This document shows positions 31,904 through 39,652 of a stretch of DNA of 53,077 bases, piece by piece. Numbering within the stretch: position 1 is the stretch's first letter; each line of letters begins with the position of its first letter. The position numbers and the translations under genes are program-made. Under the pieces are notes generated by a model that saw only the letters and a program-made list of their open reading frames with translations, had not been told where the DNA came from and did not search any database. This stretch comes from Candidatus Poseidonia sp. (lineage in GTDB: Archaea; Thermoplasmatota; Poseidoniia; Poseidoniales; Poseidoniaceae). Location of the stretch: contig JAURDW010000004.1 of NCBI GenBank assembly GCA_030827745.1, forward strand, positions 1 to 53,077, read 5' to 3'.

Positions 31904-32890
31904 ATGACGAAGCGACGTGGATGGCTGCTCCTGACCAACGATGACGGCATTGAAGCCGTTGGTTTTCGCTTGCTGGTACAAGCTTTGCACAAAGCAGGGT
32001 TTCCGTTGGCAGTGCTTGCACCGAGTTCGAACCACTCCGCAACCGGAATGCGTATCAATCTGATGAAACCCATGACGTTTCGTTCCCGCGTGGACTTGGT
32101 AAACGATTGGGGACTTGACCCACATGCTTGCCCCGTTCACCTTTACGAATTGGACGGCACGCCTTGCGACACGATGATCGTCGCTCTTGATGGAGGATTG
32201 CAACGCTTGGTCCCGGGCGCGGTCCCCCAAATGGTCGTCTCGGGGATCAATCTCGGCCCCAACCTTTCGCAAGACGCCTACCACAGCGGGACCATGGGGG
32301 CGGCTCGCGAGGCCGGCCTGTACGGTGTTCCCGCATTGGCGTCCTCGTTCACGATGTTTGACCCTGAAGGCATGGAAACTGCCGTTGATGCAACGGTGAA
32401 AGCGGTCGAGATGATTTGCAAGCGATTACCTGCGGTTGCAGCCAACCTTGGTCGACCTCACGGCAAGATGGATACGGGATACTTCACGGCGTGGCCAACC
32501 CCCAACAACGATGCCCAGTGGCTCAAAAACCCGGAACAAGCCCTCTTTGAGGCGTTCTCAAACGGGGACCTCATGCTGAACCTCAACACGCCCCCTCATT
32601 GGAACGGTGCTTGGGCCTGCACCCGCCTTGGTGTGCGGTGGTACCGCAACGCCGTGCGGTTTGAAGGGGTTGGCGAATCGGAAACGGCCACCTTTACCAT
32701 CGGGGCTGCATCCGTCGACCATTCACCCGTCCTTTTGGGCGATTGCGATGCAGTCGAAGAAGGAAAAGCGAGCCTCTCCCCGCTTTCGGTTTGGCCTCAA
32801 AGTCATCCCTTCGCTCTTGACGAAGATTTGTTGGCTCACGGCTTGGAACACACGGTGGATGGATGGCCTGCATGGCTCATCCAAGGTTGA
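31904..32890 (+). CDS. surE: 5'/3'-nucleotidase SurE
   Basis: Metal-dependent nucleotidase hydrolysing nucleoside monophosphates. The metal site LLLTNDDGIEA lies at 8-18. NHSATGM, LDGTPCDTMIVAL and SGINLGPNLSQDAYHSGTMG are the expected later SurE motifs. At 328 residues it is longer than the usual 250-270 because of the C-terminal segment. GGTGA lies a few bases before the ATG. Its last 14 bases overlap the convergent trmY gene. Confidence 0.93.
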   Translation: MTKRRGWLLLTNDDGIEAVGFRLLVQALHKAGFPLAVLAPSSNHSATGMRINLMKPMTFRSRVDLVNDWGLDPHACPVHLYELDGTPCDTMIVALDGGLQRLVPGAVPQMVVSGINLGPNLSQDAYHSGTMGAAREAGLYGVPALASSFTMFDPEGMETAVDATVKAVEMICKRLPAVAANLGRPHGKMDTGYFTAWPTPNNDAQWLKNPEQALFEAFSNGDLMLNLNTPPHWNGAWACTRLGVRWYRNAVRFEGVGESETATFTIGAASVDHSPVLLGDCDAVEEGKASLSPLSVWPQSHPFALDEDLLAHGLEHTVDGWPAWLIQG

Positions 32891-33494
32891 GTTCAACCCC
32901 TTCGTCGAGAAGAAAGTGAACCACGCCAACGGCCATGTGGCCTTGGAGCCAAAGGTGACCAAGCGACCGTTTGAGGCCAACCTCAGCAAACGTGGGCTCC
33001 AAAGGCAGGTCATCGCTGAGAACAAAGGTGAGGTCAAAATCGTGGGGTGAACCGTTGGTGGGCAGAATCGCCTTGTCCGACCATAGACGAGGTGCATCGG
33101 CATCCAGCACGACCGTCGTGGTGCCGGACCATTCGCGAAGCGTGGTGCTTAGGTCGCCCCCGCTGTGACTCAACCCTGGCGACACCTCGTCCCAGCGCCC
33201 AATAGGTGGTAGGTGAAGGGCGGTGATTTTTCCGATGGTGCCTGCTATAGAGCGCTCTTCTGCGTGGATTCCTCTCAGCGAAGCGCCGTCAAATTGTATT
33301 CTGCGTGGCGGGCCGGGCCCTCCCATCAAATGCAAGACCACGATGGTATCGTTTCGCAAACCATGGCTCGTCAGCAGCCCGGCCATGGTGGCCCGAATGA
33401 GAACGTCCATGCGTCCTGCGCCGCCCGCCAAGTCGTTGAGAGGAAGTTTGCCTTTTGCCATGGCCCGATGGCCGACGACGGCAAAACGGCGCAT
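32877..33494 (-). CDS. trmY: tRNA (pseudouridine54-N1)-methyltransferase TrmY
   Basis: SPOUT-class, SAM-dependent enzyme that methylates pseudouridine 54 in the T-loop of archaeal tRNAs. It begins RRFAVVGHRAMAKGKLPLND with GGAGRMDVLIRATMAGLLTSHGLRND, the typical TrmY N-terminal half. The knot region LHLMGGPGPPRRIQFDGASL and IHAEERSIAGTIGKITAL follow. About 205 residues. A GTG at 33500 overlaps the coaBC stop (GTGA) and an ATG lies two codons later at 33494; either may be used. The pseudouridine it methylates is made by another enzyme not in this window (Pus10 in most archaea). Confidence 0.92.
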   Translation of the reverse strand: MRRFAVVGHRAMAKGKLPLNDLAGGAGRMDVLIRATMAGLLTSHGLRNDTIVVLHLMGGPGPPRRIQFDGASLRGIHAEERSIAGTIGKITALHLPPIGRWDEVSPGLSHSGGDLSTTLREWSGTTTVVLDADAPRLWSDKAILPTNGSPHDFDLTFVLSDDLPLEPTFAEVGLKRSLGHLWLQGHMAVGVVHFLLDEGVELNLG

Positions 33495-33496
33495 TT

Positions 33497-34699
33497 TCAC
33501 ACCTCCGGTCCTCGTTCAACCAAGGTTTGAACGGCCACGCAAAGGTCGTCTTCGGTCTCCAAGACGAAGTGAGCGCCTTGCTGGTCGACCAAATATCCGC
33601 GAGGTTTGTCAGTTCGGTTCAGGTCTTCAAGCCGATTGGCCACCACGGCGGTCATGCCCGCCCGTTGAATTTGAGCGACGGCTCGATGGATCAAGTCCGC
33701 CTGCTTGATGCCCGATTCGAGTTTGAAACCGATGCGAACGGCTCCTTTGCAAGCGTTTTGGAGTTCAACGATGTGCTTTGGACTTTCCACCAAAGGGACC
33801 GTGAGGGGCCCTTGTTCGCTTGCAAGCTTGCCCTCTGCCGGTTTTTCAACAACGTAATCCAGCACCGCAGCGGCGTGAATCCACGCATCGATGGCGTCGT
33901 TGGCCAAGGCCTTGCATTCGCTCAACATCCTTTCGGGGGTTGGTGTGTGCAAGACGAGTGGAAGCCATACGGGTGGAAGTGCAGAGGTGATGCCAGCGAC
34001 ACAGGTGACGTCATGGCCGTGCTTGTACAGATGCGTTGCAAGGCGCCACCCGGTGGCTCCTGAACTGGTGTTCTGAACATGTCGAATATCGTCAATTGAA
34101 GAGCGCGTGGCTCCGAGGGTGACCACGACAGAGCGGCGCTTCGCCAAAGAGGCGTTCACGGCGTGGGCGAATCGGGCCACGATTTCCTCGGTTGTGGGTG
34201 TCTTTCGTTTCCCTTCTTCAAGGGGCCCCCAATGCACCGAAGCCCCCGATTTTTGGAGAGATTCAACGATGTCATCGGTGACCGGGTCCGAGGCCAAGTC
34301 TTCGTGCATGCTCGGCACAAACATTGCGGTGGTGCCTCGAGAACGGGCGACGGAGAGGGCCATCATCAGGGGGCCGTGTTGGAGGCCGTGGAGGTGGCTC
34401 GCCATGACGTCACGCGTGGCTGGGGCAACCAAGACTCCATCTGCTCGGTTCAAGGCGTTCAAGTCGCCGTCCCAGTCGGTGATGACCTCGGCTTGGGAGG
34501 CCCACCGCACAGCGAGGGGTGTGATGATGCGCTGGGCAGAGGGCGTCATGATCACCGTGAGTTCTGCGCCTTCTCGCCGCAGTGCGCGAGCAAGGCGAAC
34601 GGTTTCGACCGCAGCAATACCACCGGTGACGCCCAACACCACGGCCTTTCCTTCCAGGGCCGAACCTGTCCGGACGACATCGGTGTCGCGAAGCGCCAT
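33497..34699 (-). CDS. coaBC: CoaBC: phosphopantothenoylcysteine decarboxylase / phosphopantothenate-cysteine ligase
   Basis: Bifunctional flavoprotein of coenzyme A synthesis, 400 residues from the ATG at 34699 (MALRDTDVVRTG). The track start lies in the divergent promoter region. The N-terminal CoaC half starts VLGVTGGIAAVETVRLARAL, has VAPAT and the archaeal-like PSMHEDL. The expected active-site histidine region reads GDLNALNRAD without His, so decarboxylase activity is uncertain. The C-terminal CoaB half has TLGATRSSIDDIRHVQNTSSG, AAAVLDYVVEKPAEGK and VANRLEDLN. trmY overlaps its stop. Divergent from the membrane protein at 34759. Confidence 0.9.
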   Translation of the reverse strand: MALRDTDVVRTGSALEGKAVVLGVTGGIAAVETVRLARALRREGAELTVIMTPSAQRIITPLAVRWASQAEVITDWDGDLNALNRADGVLVAPATRDVMASHLHGLQHGPLMMALSVARSRGTTAMFVPSMHEDLASDPVTDDIVESLQKSGASVHWGPLEEGKRKTPTTEEIVARFAHAVNASLAKRRSVVVTLGATRSSIDDIRHVQNTSSGATGWRLATHLYKHGHDVTCVAGITSALPPVWLPLVLHTPTPERMLSECKALANDAIDAWIHAAAVLDYVVEKPAEGKLASEQGPLTVPLVESPKHIVELQNACKGAVRIGFKLESGIKQADLIHRAVAQIQRAGMTAVVANRLEDLNRTDKPRGYLVDQQGAHFVLETEDDLCVAVQTLVERGPEV

Positions 34700-34758
34700 G
34701 CATCGCCCACGCGCCTTTCTGTCAAGACATCTTCGCTTCTCCCTTGCAGGGAAGACCA

Positions 34759-35433
34759 ATGGTTCAAAAGCGAGGCCCCGTAGCCAAAACCGTGTCTCAA
34801 GGCCGAGCAGAAGAGATGGTGATGGCGGGTTCGGCACCCTCCGCCTCTTACGCCGGTGACCCCATCGCTCACGTTCATCGAGGAACCGGTTTTGTTGTGC
34901 TCGTGGATGCGGGTATCGTCGTTTATCTCACCTACACCACCTTGGGTGCGCTTGGGTTCTTCCCATCTTCAGCCGCCGCCAACGGGTTTCTCGTCGTCGC
35001 CTTGGTCTTGGCTTATTCGGTGTATGCTGGCTATCGAAGCCGTCGCTCATGGGCGTATTGGCCCGCTGTTGGGGTTTTGTTTGCGGCCAGCATCATGTTT
35101 GCCTTTCTTGCCTTCCTTAACCTGCTTCAATCCCTCATGTCGGGGGAATTCATCCTTTTGGTGTTCACTTTCTTGATGGGGTGGGCCGCCTTAGGTTCGG
35201 GCCGCCGTGCTGTTTTCCATTGGCACCCTGTGTACCGGTCTGGCTATCACAACACGAATCCGCTGACAACGTTTGACCTCCAAGACGGTGAAATGTTGGC
35301 GGCCTGCCCCTCTTGCCTTGCGGTTTTGGCCATTCGTCCGGCGATGTTGGGTCAGGCCGACAAATGCCCGCACTGCGGCAACGGTTTGGTGAGTAAAGAA
35401 CTCCTTGCCCGCCACGGCGGGGAAGAAGAATGA
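34759..35433 (+). CDS. Four-helix membrane protein with C-terminal zinc ribbon, hypothetical
   Basis: About 224 residues from the ATG at 34759. A soluble N-terminus (about 40 residues) is followed by four hydrophobic helices (near 44-64, 71-87, 95-118 and 124-142). A cytosolic tail then carries CPSC and CPHC (AACPSCLAVLAIRPAMLGQADKCPHCGN split by 20 residues), a zinc-ribbon or rubredoxin-like knuckle, and a final GGEEE. No family is recognised. The layout of membrane helices then zinc ribbon recurs at 37950. A TTG at 34744 is an alternative start. Confidence 0.82.
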   Translation: MVQKRGPVAKTVSQGRAEEMVMAGSAPSASYAGDPIAHVHRGTGFVVLVDAGIVVYLTYTTLGALGFFPSSAAANGFLVVALVLAYSVYAGYRSRRSWAYWPAVGVLFAASIMFAFLAFLNLLQSLMSGEFILLVFTFLMGWAALGSGRRAVFHWHPVYRSGYHNTNPLTTFDLQDGEMLAACPSCLAVLAIRPAMLGQADKCPHCGNGLVSKELLARHGGEEE

Positions 35434-35507
35434 CCGTTCGGCCTTGATTCCCACCAAAGGAGGCTTCTTGAAGGGAAGCGGTTACGCACCATCATCGGAG
35501 GCTTCGC

Positions 35508-36122
35508 ATGTCATCCATCCAAGACCGACTTCAACAACTGTTGGACGGCGATCTTGACCCTTCCGAAATCGCTGACGACCCGACTTTGGTGAGTTTGGCC
35601 GACCGTCTTTATGGCATCAAAATCGCAGCGGTGCAACCTGTCAAGCCCCGAGACGCTCTTTCCTCGACCCCCGAGGGCGCTCCCGTCACGGAAGTCGCAC
35701 CGCCAACCAACATGCTCGTCGAGGTGATCGAACCGGTTGCCCAAGCTGCACCCGCCGTTCCACTTCCGAGCATGCCCGAACCATCGCTTGACCTTCCACC
35801 GTTGCCCACGAAGAAAGCGAACCCCTTGCGCTGGGTAGCCGCTGGGGGCTTGCTCGCAGTGGTTCTCAACGTGTTTGGGGCGTTCTCCTCGCTGTTTGAG
35901 GGGACCTGCCAGACCGGTGTCGGGGCGTGCCGCGGGCCGGAACAGACCCGAATCAACCTCATGGATGTCCTGAAAATTGGTGAGTCGGACGGCTGGTCGT
36001 ACTCGGTGCTTTCGGAGAGCATGAGCGGGTTGGGCGGCACCGCAGGCGGCATTGGCATTCCCGACTTGGTGGCTTTCGTTGGTCTCTTGTTCGGCTTCTT
36101 GTTGCTCAGCAAACGGAAGTGA
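35508..36122 (+). CDS. Two-helix membrane protein, hypothetical
   Basis: 204 residues. The N-terminal 45 residues form a small helical domain (IQDRLQQLLDGDLDPSEIAD, VSLADRLYGIKIA). A Pro/Val-rich linker leads to a first helix (about 106-126), then an outside loop with two cysteines (GTCQTGVGACRG) that could form a disulfide. A closing helix (about 182-200) ends in SKRK. CGGAGG lies seven bases before the ATG. The next small gene starts six bases after its stop, so these two and perhaps proS form one transcript. No family recognised. Confidence 0.8.
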   Translation: MSSIQDRLQQLLDGDLDPSEIADDPTLVSLADRLYGIKIAAVQPVKPRDALSSTPEGAPVTEVAPPTNMLVEVIEPVAQAAPAVPLPSMPEPSLDLPPLPTKKANPLRWVAAGGLLAVVLNVFGAFSSLFEGTCQTGVGACRGPEQTRINLMDVLKIGESDGWSYSVLSESMSGLGGTAGGIGIPDLVAFVGLLFGFLLLSKRK

Positions 36123-36128
36123 TGGCCT

Positions 36129-36407
36129 GTGGCACCCGATGGCGTTCTTTCCGAAGCCATCGCCTACATCGGCATGATGAGCATCTTGGTCGCTTTTTTG
36201 TTGGAGACCCGAAACGTGCTGCACAGCAAACAGCGGCTGTATTTGCTCATGATGGCGTTTGGTTCGGGGCTCTTGGGTGTTCGCGCCTACCTCATCGAGG
36301 AATGGGCGTTTTTGATTCTCGAAATCGTTTGGTGCCTCGCTGCTGTGGTCGCCTTGTCCGCTGTGGCGAACCCAGCGCTTCCCACCGAGGATGAAGCGTC
36401 ATCTTGA
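36129..36407 (+). CDS. Small three-helix membrane protein, hypothetical
   Basis: Ninety-two residues starting with GTG (MAPDGVLSEAIAYIGMMSIL). Three closely spaced helices lie at about 10-25, 38-53 and 60-80, connected by very short loops, with an acidic C-terminus PTEDEASS. The fold reminds me of SemiSWEET/PQ-loop-like three-helix units, but that is only a resemblance in size and spacing. Its last 17 bases overlap the likely proS start in another frame. Confidence 0.72.
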   Translation: MAPDGVLSEAIAYIGMMSILVAFLLETRNVLHSKQRLYLLMMAFGSGLLGVRAYLIEEWAFLILEIVWCLAAVVALSAVANPALPTEDEASS

Positions 36408-37956
36408 TGAAACGGAAGTCCGCCCCAAAGCCATGGGCCACGGGAAAGCGAAGCGAGGGATTCCATCAAAATCCGAGAACTTCAACGAGTGGTACCCCTT
36501 CATGGTCGAGGCGGCCGAACTCGTTGACAAACGCTATCCCATCAAGGGAATGGACGTCTGGCGACCCTACGGTTGGAAGACGATGAAACTCATCGATGCG
36601 CTCACTCACGCCGAAATGGAACGCACCCACCACGAAGAAGTGAACTTCCCCCTACTTATTCCTGAAACGCTTTTGGAAAAAGAAAATGCCCTCGTCGCAC
36701 GCCTCAAGCGAGCCCGTGAAGAAGGCGTCGACCCCGACGACCTTCGTGATGAAGACGAAGAGGGCGGTTTCAAGAAAGAAGTCTACTGGGTCAAGCACGC
36801 TGGCGAGAACGACCTCGACATTCCGATGTTCCTTCGCCCCACCTCCGAGACGGCAATGTACACCATGTTCCCGTTGTGGATTCGTTCGCACAAGGACCTC
36901 CCGCTGAAGATTTACCAAATGGTCAACACCTTCCGCTACGAAACCAAACAAACCCGCTCGTTCATCCGTGTGCGTGAAATTCACTTCTTTGAGGCGCACA
37001 CGGCCCATGCCGATGAGGCGGATGCCAGTCGTCAAATTGAGGAAGACTTGGAAATTGTCGACCGCATCATGCACGACCTTTGCCTCCCTATCATCAAGGC
37101 CAAGCGCCCGGTTTGGGACACCTTCCCCGGCGCCTGGTACACCATCGGTATTGATGCCGTTATGCCCAACGGTCGAACCCTTCAAGTGGCTTCCTGCCAC
37201 CACTATCGAGACCAGTGGGCCAAGGCCTTTGACGTCACTTATGAAGACCTCAACGCCCAACAAACCCACTGCCACCAGACCACGTACGGCATGTCGGAAC
37301 GCCTGCTTGGTGCGGTGGTTGGCATGCACGGCGATGAAAGCGGCCTCATCATGCCGCCCAAGATTGCACCGTTCCAGGTCGTCATTTGCCCGATGATTCG
37401 CAAAAACCTCGAAGTCGACACCGTCGCCGTGGCGCATGAGGTCAGTGAGCAACTCCGTGCACGAGGCTTGCGGGTCAAGGTGGACGACCGCGACCTCCAC
37501 CCGGGACAGAAGTACTACGATTGGGAAATCAAAGGGGTTCCGCTGCGCCTTGACATTGGTCCACGCGACATCGCTCAGGGCACGGCCTTCGCAGCTCGCC
37601 GTACCGGCGGTAAGGAGCCGCTTGCCTTGGACAACATCGTCGAGGAATGCTACCGTGTGCTGGATGAGATCGGTGAGGAATTGCGCCGCCGCTCCAAGGC
37701 GCACATGGGCGACGTGATCCAACCCTTGCCGCCCATGGTTCACGAGAACGGGGTATGGCGCTTGGACGGTGAGGTCAAGGACGGTCACATTTACGAACTG
37801 GCGTTCAACGGTTCCGACGCTCATGCCGAGGCTATAGAGCGGGCCACAGGAATGTCGTTCTTGGGTGACGCCACCGATCCGTACGAGAGCGAGCGGCCCT
37901 GTCACATGACCGGTGAGCCTACCAACCGCAGGGTCTTGCTCGCCAAATCTTACTGA
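36391..37956 (+). CDS. proS: Prolyl-tRNA synthetase, archaeal/eukaryotic type
   Basis: Charges tRNA-Pro. Class II motifs are visible: motif 1 region IDALTHAEMERTHHEEVNFP, motif 2 NTFRYETKQTRSFIRVREIHFFEAHTAH, and motif 3 near DIGPRDIAQGTAFAARR. RPTSETAMYTMFPLWIRSH is the ProS-specific TSE loop. The C-terminus ends LLAKSY with the terminal tyrosine characteristic of the archaeal/eukaryotic type; the zinc-binding cysteines of that domain are not obvious. Starts at 36391 or, 14 residues shorter, 36433 (MGHGKAKRG). Its stop overlaps the convergent small gene by seven bases. Confidence 0.94.
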   Translation: MKRHLDETEVRPKAMGHGKAKRGIPSKSENFNEWYPFMVEAAELVDKRYPIKGMDVWRPYGWKTMKLIDALTHAEMERTHHEEVNFPLLIPETLLEKENALVARLKRAREEGVDPDDLRDEDEEGGFKKEVYWVKHAGENDLDIPMFLRPTSETAMYTMFPLWIRSHKDLPLKIYQMVNTFRYETKQTRSFIRVREIHFFEAHTAHADEADASRQIEEDLEIVDRIMHDLCLPIIKAKRPVWDTFPGAWYTIGIDAVMPNGRTLQVASCHHYRDQWAKAFDVTYEDLNAQQTHCHQTTYGMSERLLGAVVGMHGDESGLIMPPKIAPFQVVICPMIRKNLEVDTVAVAHEVSEQLRARGLRVKVDDRDLHPGQKYYDWEIKGVPLRLDIGPRDIAQGTAFAARRTGGKEPLALDNIVEECYRVLDEIGEELRRRSKAHMGDVIQPLPPMVHENGVWRLDGEVKDGHIYELAFNGSDAHAEAIERATGMSFLGDATDPYESERPCHMTGEPTNRRVLLAKSY

Positions 37957-38228
37957 GCGTTTTCAGCAACCAAAACTGCACCGCAATTCATGCAATGCTT
38001 TCCTTGTGAGGGAGTCAATTCGCCGCATTGGCCGCATAGCACGTAGGCGTGCAATTCGAGCACCGCCTTTTGTTTGACCATCACCCAGGCGACCCACGCA
38101 TAGGCCACGGTCAGGAGGAGGAACAGTCCAACGACGGCACCTGTTCCGAGGTCAAGAAATTGGACGCCGAGCGCGAAGGCGAGGAACACGCAGGCCGTGA
38201 AGACGTAAACGGGCCATTCGAGTCGCAT
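37950..38228 (-). CDS. Small two-helix membrane protein with C-terminal zinc ribbon, hypothetical
   Basis: Ninety-two residues: helices at about 6-26 and 30-50, then a zinc ribbon (CGQC...CMNCG, about 65-83) in the tail AYVLCGQCGELTPSQGKHCM. The start ATG at 38228 lies 15 bases beyond the srp54 stop on the same strand, so it is probably the last gene of an arsA-srp54 transcript. The association with two membrane-targeting ATPases could mean a role in membrane-protein biogenesis, but this is only inferred from position. Confidence 0.78.
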   Translation of the reverse strand: MRLEWPVYVFTACVFLAFALGVQFLDLGTGAVVGLFLLLTVAYAWVAWVMVKQKAVLELHAYVLCGQCGELTPSQGKHCMNCGAVLVAENAQ

Positions 38229-38243
38229 GTATGCAGACCTCCC

Positions 38244-39614
38244 TCACATGCCGAAGGAGGACGGGTCCATGTCCATCTCGCCGTCCTTCATCATCTTCCG
38301 CATCTGCTTGTTCAGTTTGCGATTGCCGCCCATGCCCTTCATCATCTTGCGTGAGCGGTTCCACTGACCGATGAGTTCGCGCACGTCCTTTTCACGTACG
38401 CCTGAACCTCTGGCGATTCGTTTGATGCGGTCGGCTTTGATCTTGGCAGGCTCGTTTTTCTCCCACGCCGTCATGGAGTCCATGATGGTCCTGTAACGGT
38501 CAAGGTTTGCCTGCATGGCCTCTTTTTGCCCTTTCGACATGGCACCCATGCCACCGAGCATGCTGCCGGGTAAGAACGACATCAGCTTGTCGATGGTGCC
38601 AACCTTGGACATCATTTCCATTTGTTTGTACATGTCGTTGAGCGTAAAGCGCCCGCTCATCAGGCGTTGCGTGAGGCGCATGGCTTCTTCTTCGTCCATG
38701 TCTTCGGGTGCCAGGTCGATGAGTCCCTGAATGTCCCCCATACCGAGGAGTCGAGAGATAAATCGGTCCGATTCGAACTTCTCGAGGTCCTGAATGCGTT
38801 CCCCGACACCGATGTGGACGATGGGTGCACCGGTGGTGGCGACGGCCGAAAGCGCTCCGCCGCCTCGTGCTGTTCCGTCAAGTTTGGTGATGACGATGCC
38901 CGTGACGCCGGCCAAGGAGTGGAACGAGGCCGCAACAGGGCCGGCGGCTTGGCCAACTTGGGCGTCAATGACCAACCAGCGGTCGGTGGCACGCGTGAGT
39001 CCAGCGATGTTCTCCAACTCTTCAACGAGTTCTTCATCGAGTTGATGTCGCCCGGCGGTGTCTACGATCACGAGGTCTGCGGATGCGCAGGCAGCCAAGC
39101 CGTTTCGAACGATGGTGACGGCGTCTTTGGTTTCGGGTTCGCCGTAAACCTGGACCGTTGTTTCTTCAAGGAGTTGTGAAAGTTGTGCGTACGCTCCTGG
39201 TCGGTGGACGTCGGCTTCAATAACAGCAACTCGGAGGCCGTGTTTCCGGCGATACCATTCGGCGAGTTTCGCCGTTGTGGTTGTTTTTCCTTGCCCGTAC
39301 AAGCCAACCAAAAGCAGGGTGGCGCCACGCGGTTGGAAATCCGTTGGCGGCCCCAAAATTCGGACAAGCTCCGTGTACAGGATGTTCATGGCGTGGGTTT
39401 GCAGGTTGATGCCTGGGCGAGGTTCCTCCTCTCGCATTCTGGATTCAAGCCGGTCCACGATGTCCTTGGTTTGCCGGATGTTGAAGTCCGCTTCTTGAAG
39501 GGCACGACGAAGGCTACGGGTCATTTCACGAAGTTCTTCTTCGTCCAATTTGCGTTTGTTCTTGAGCAGGCCAAGCGAGCGAAAGATTCCTCGCGATAAC
39601 CCTTCAAGAGCCAT
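38244..39614 (-). CDS. srp54: Signal recognition particle 54 kDa protein
   Basis: GTPase of the signal recognition particle that binds signal sequences and 7S RNA for co-translational targeting. The N-domain spans 1-90. The G-domain has [37 protein letters not shown] and [14 protein letters not shown]. The Met-rich M-domain (about 315-456) contains [23 protein letters not shown] and the RNA-binding [17 protein letters not shown]. Length 456 is usual. TTTGAAAT starts 30 bases before the ATG, suggesting its own leaderless promoter in addition to possible read-through from arsA 38 bases upstream. Confidence 0.97.
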   Translation of the reverse strand: MALEGLSRGIFRSLGLLKNKRKLDEEELREMTRSLRRALQEADFNIRQTKDIVDRLESRMREEEPRPGINLQTHAMNILYTELVRILGPPTDFQPRGATLLLVGLYGQGKTTTTAKLAEWYRRKHGLRVAVIEADVHRPGAYAQLSQLLEETTVQVYGEPETKDAVTIVRNGLAACASADLVIVDTAGRHQLDEELVEELENIAGLTRATDRWLVIDAQVGQAAGPVAASFHSLAGVTGIVITKLDGTARGGGALSAVATTGAPIVHIGVGERIQDLEKFESDRFISRLLGMGDIQGLIDLAPEDMDEEEAMRLTQRLMSGRFTLNDMYKQMEMMSKVGTIDKLMSFLPGSMLGGMGAMSKGQKEAMQANLDRYRTIMDSMTAWEKNEPAKIKADRIKRIARGSGVREKDVRELIGQWNRSRKMMKGMGGNRKLNKQMRKMMKDGEMDMDPSSFGM

Positions 39615-39636
39615 GAGGGGGCGTCAAGGTTGACCC

Positions 39637-39644
39637 ATTTCAAA
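39637..39644 (-). promoter_or_regulatory. TATA-like box of srp54
   Basis: On the minus strand TTTGAAAT begins 30 bases before the srp54 ATG at 39614, lying in the short gap after the upstream ArsA-family gene. Confidence 0.4.
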
Positions 39645-39652
39645 CCATGCCT

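Noticed and set aside
36652-37905. 417-residue minus-strand ORF across proS
   Set aside because: It is the antisense shadow of prolyl-tRNA synthetase, whose motifs are unmistakable on the plus strand; the reverse frame has no recognisable domain.
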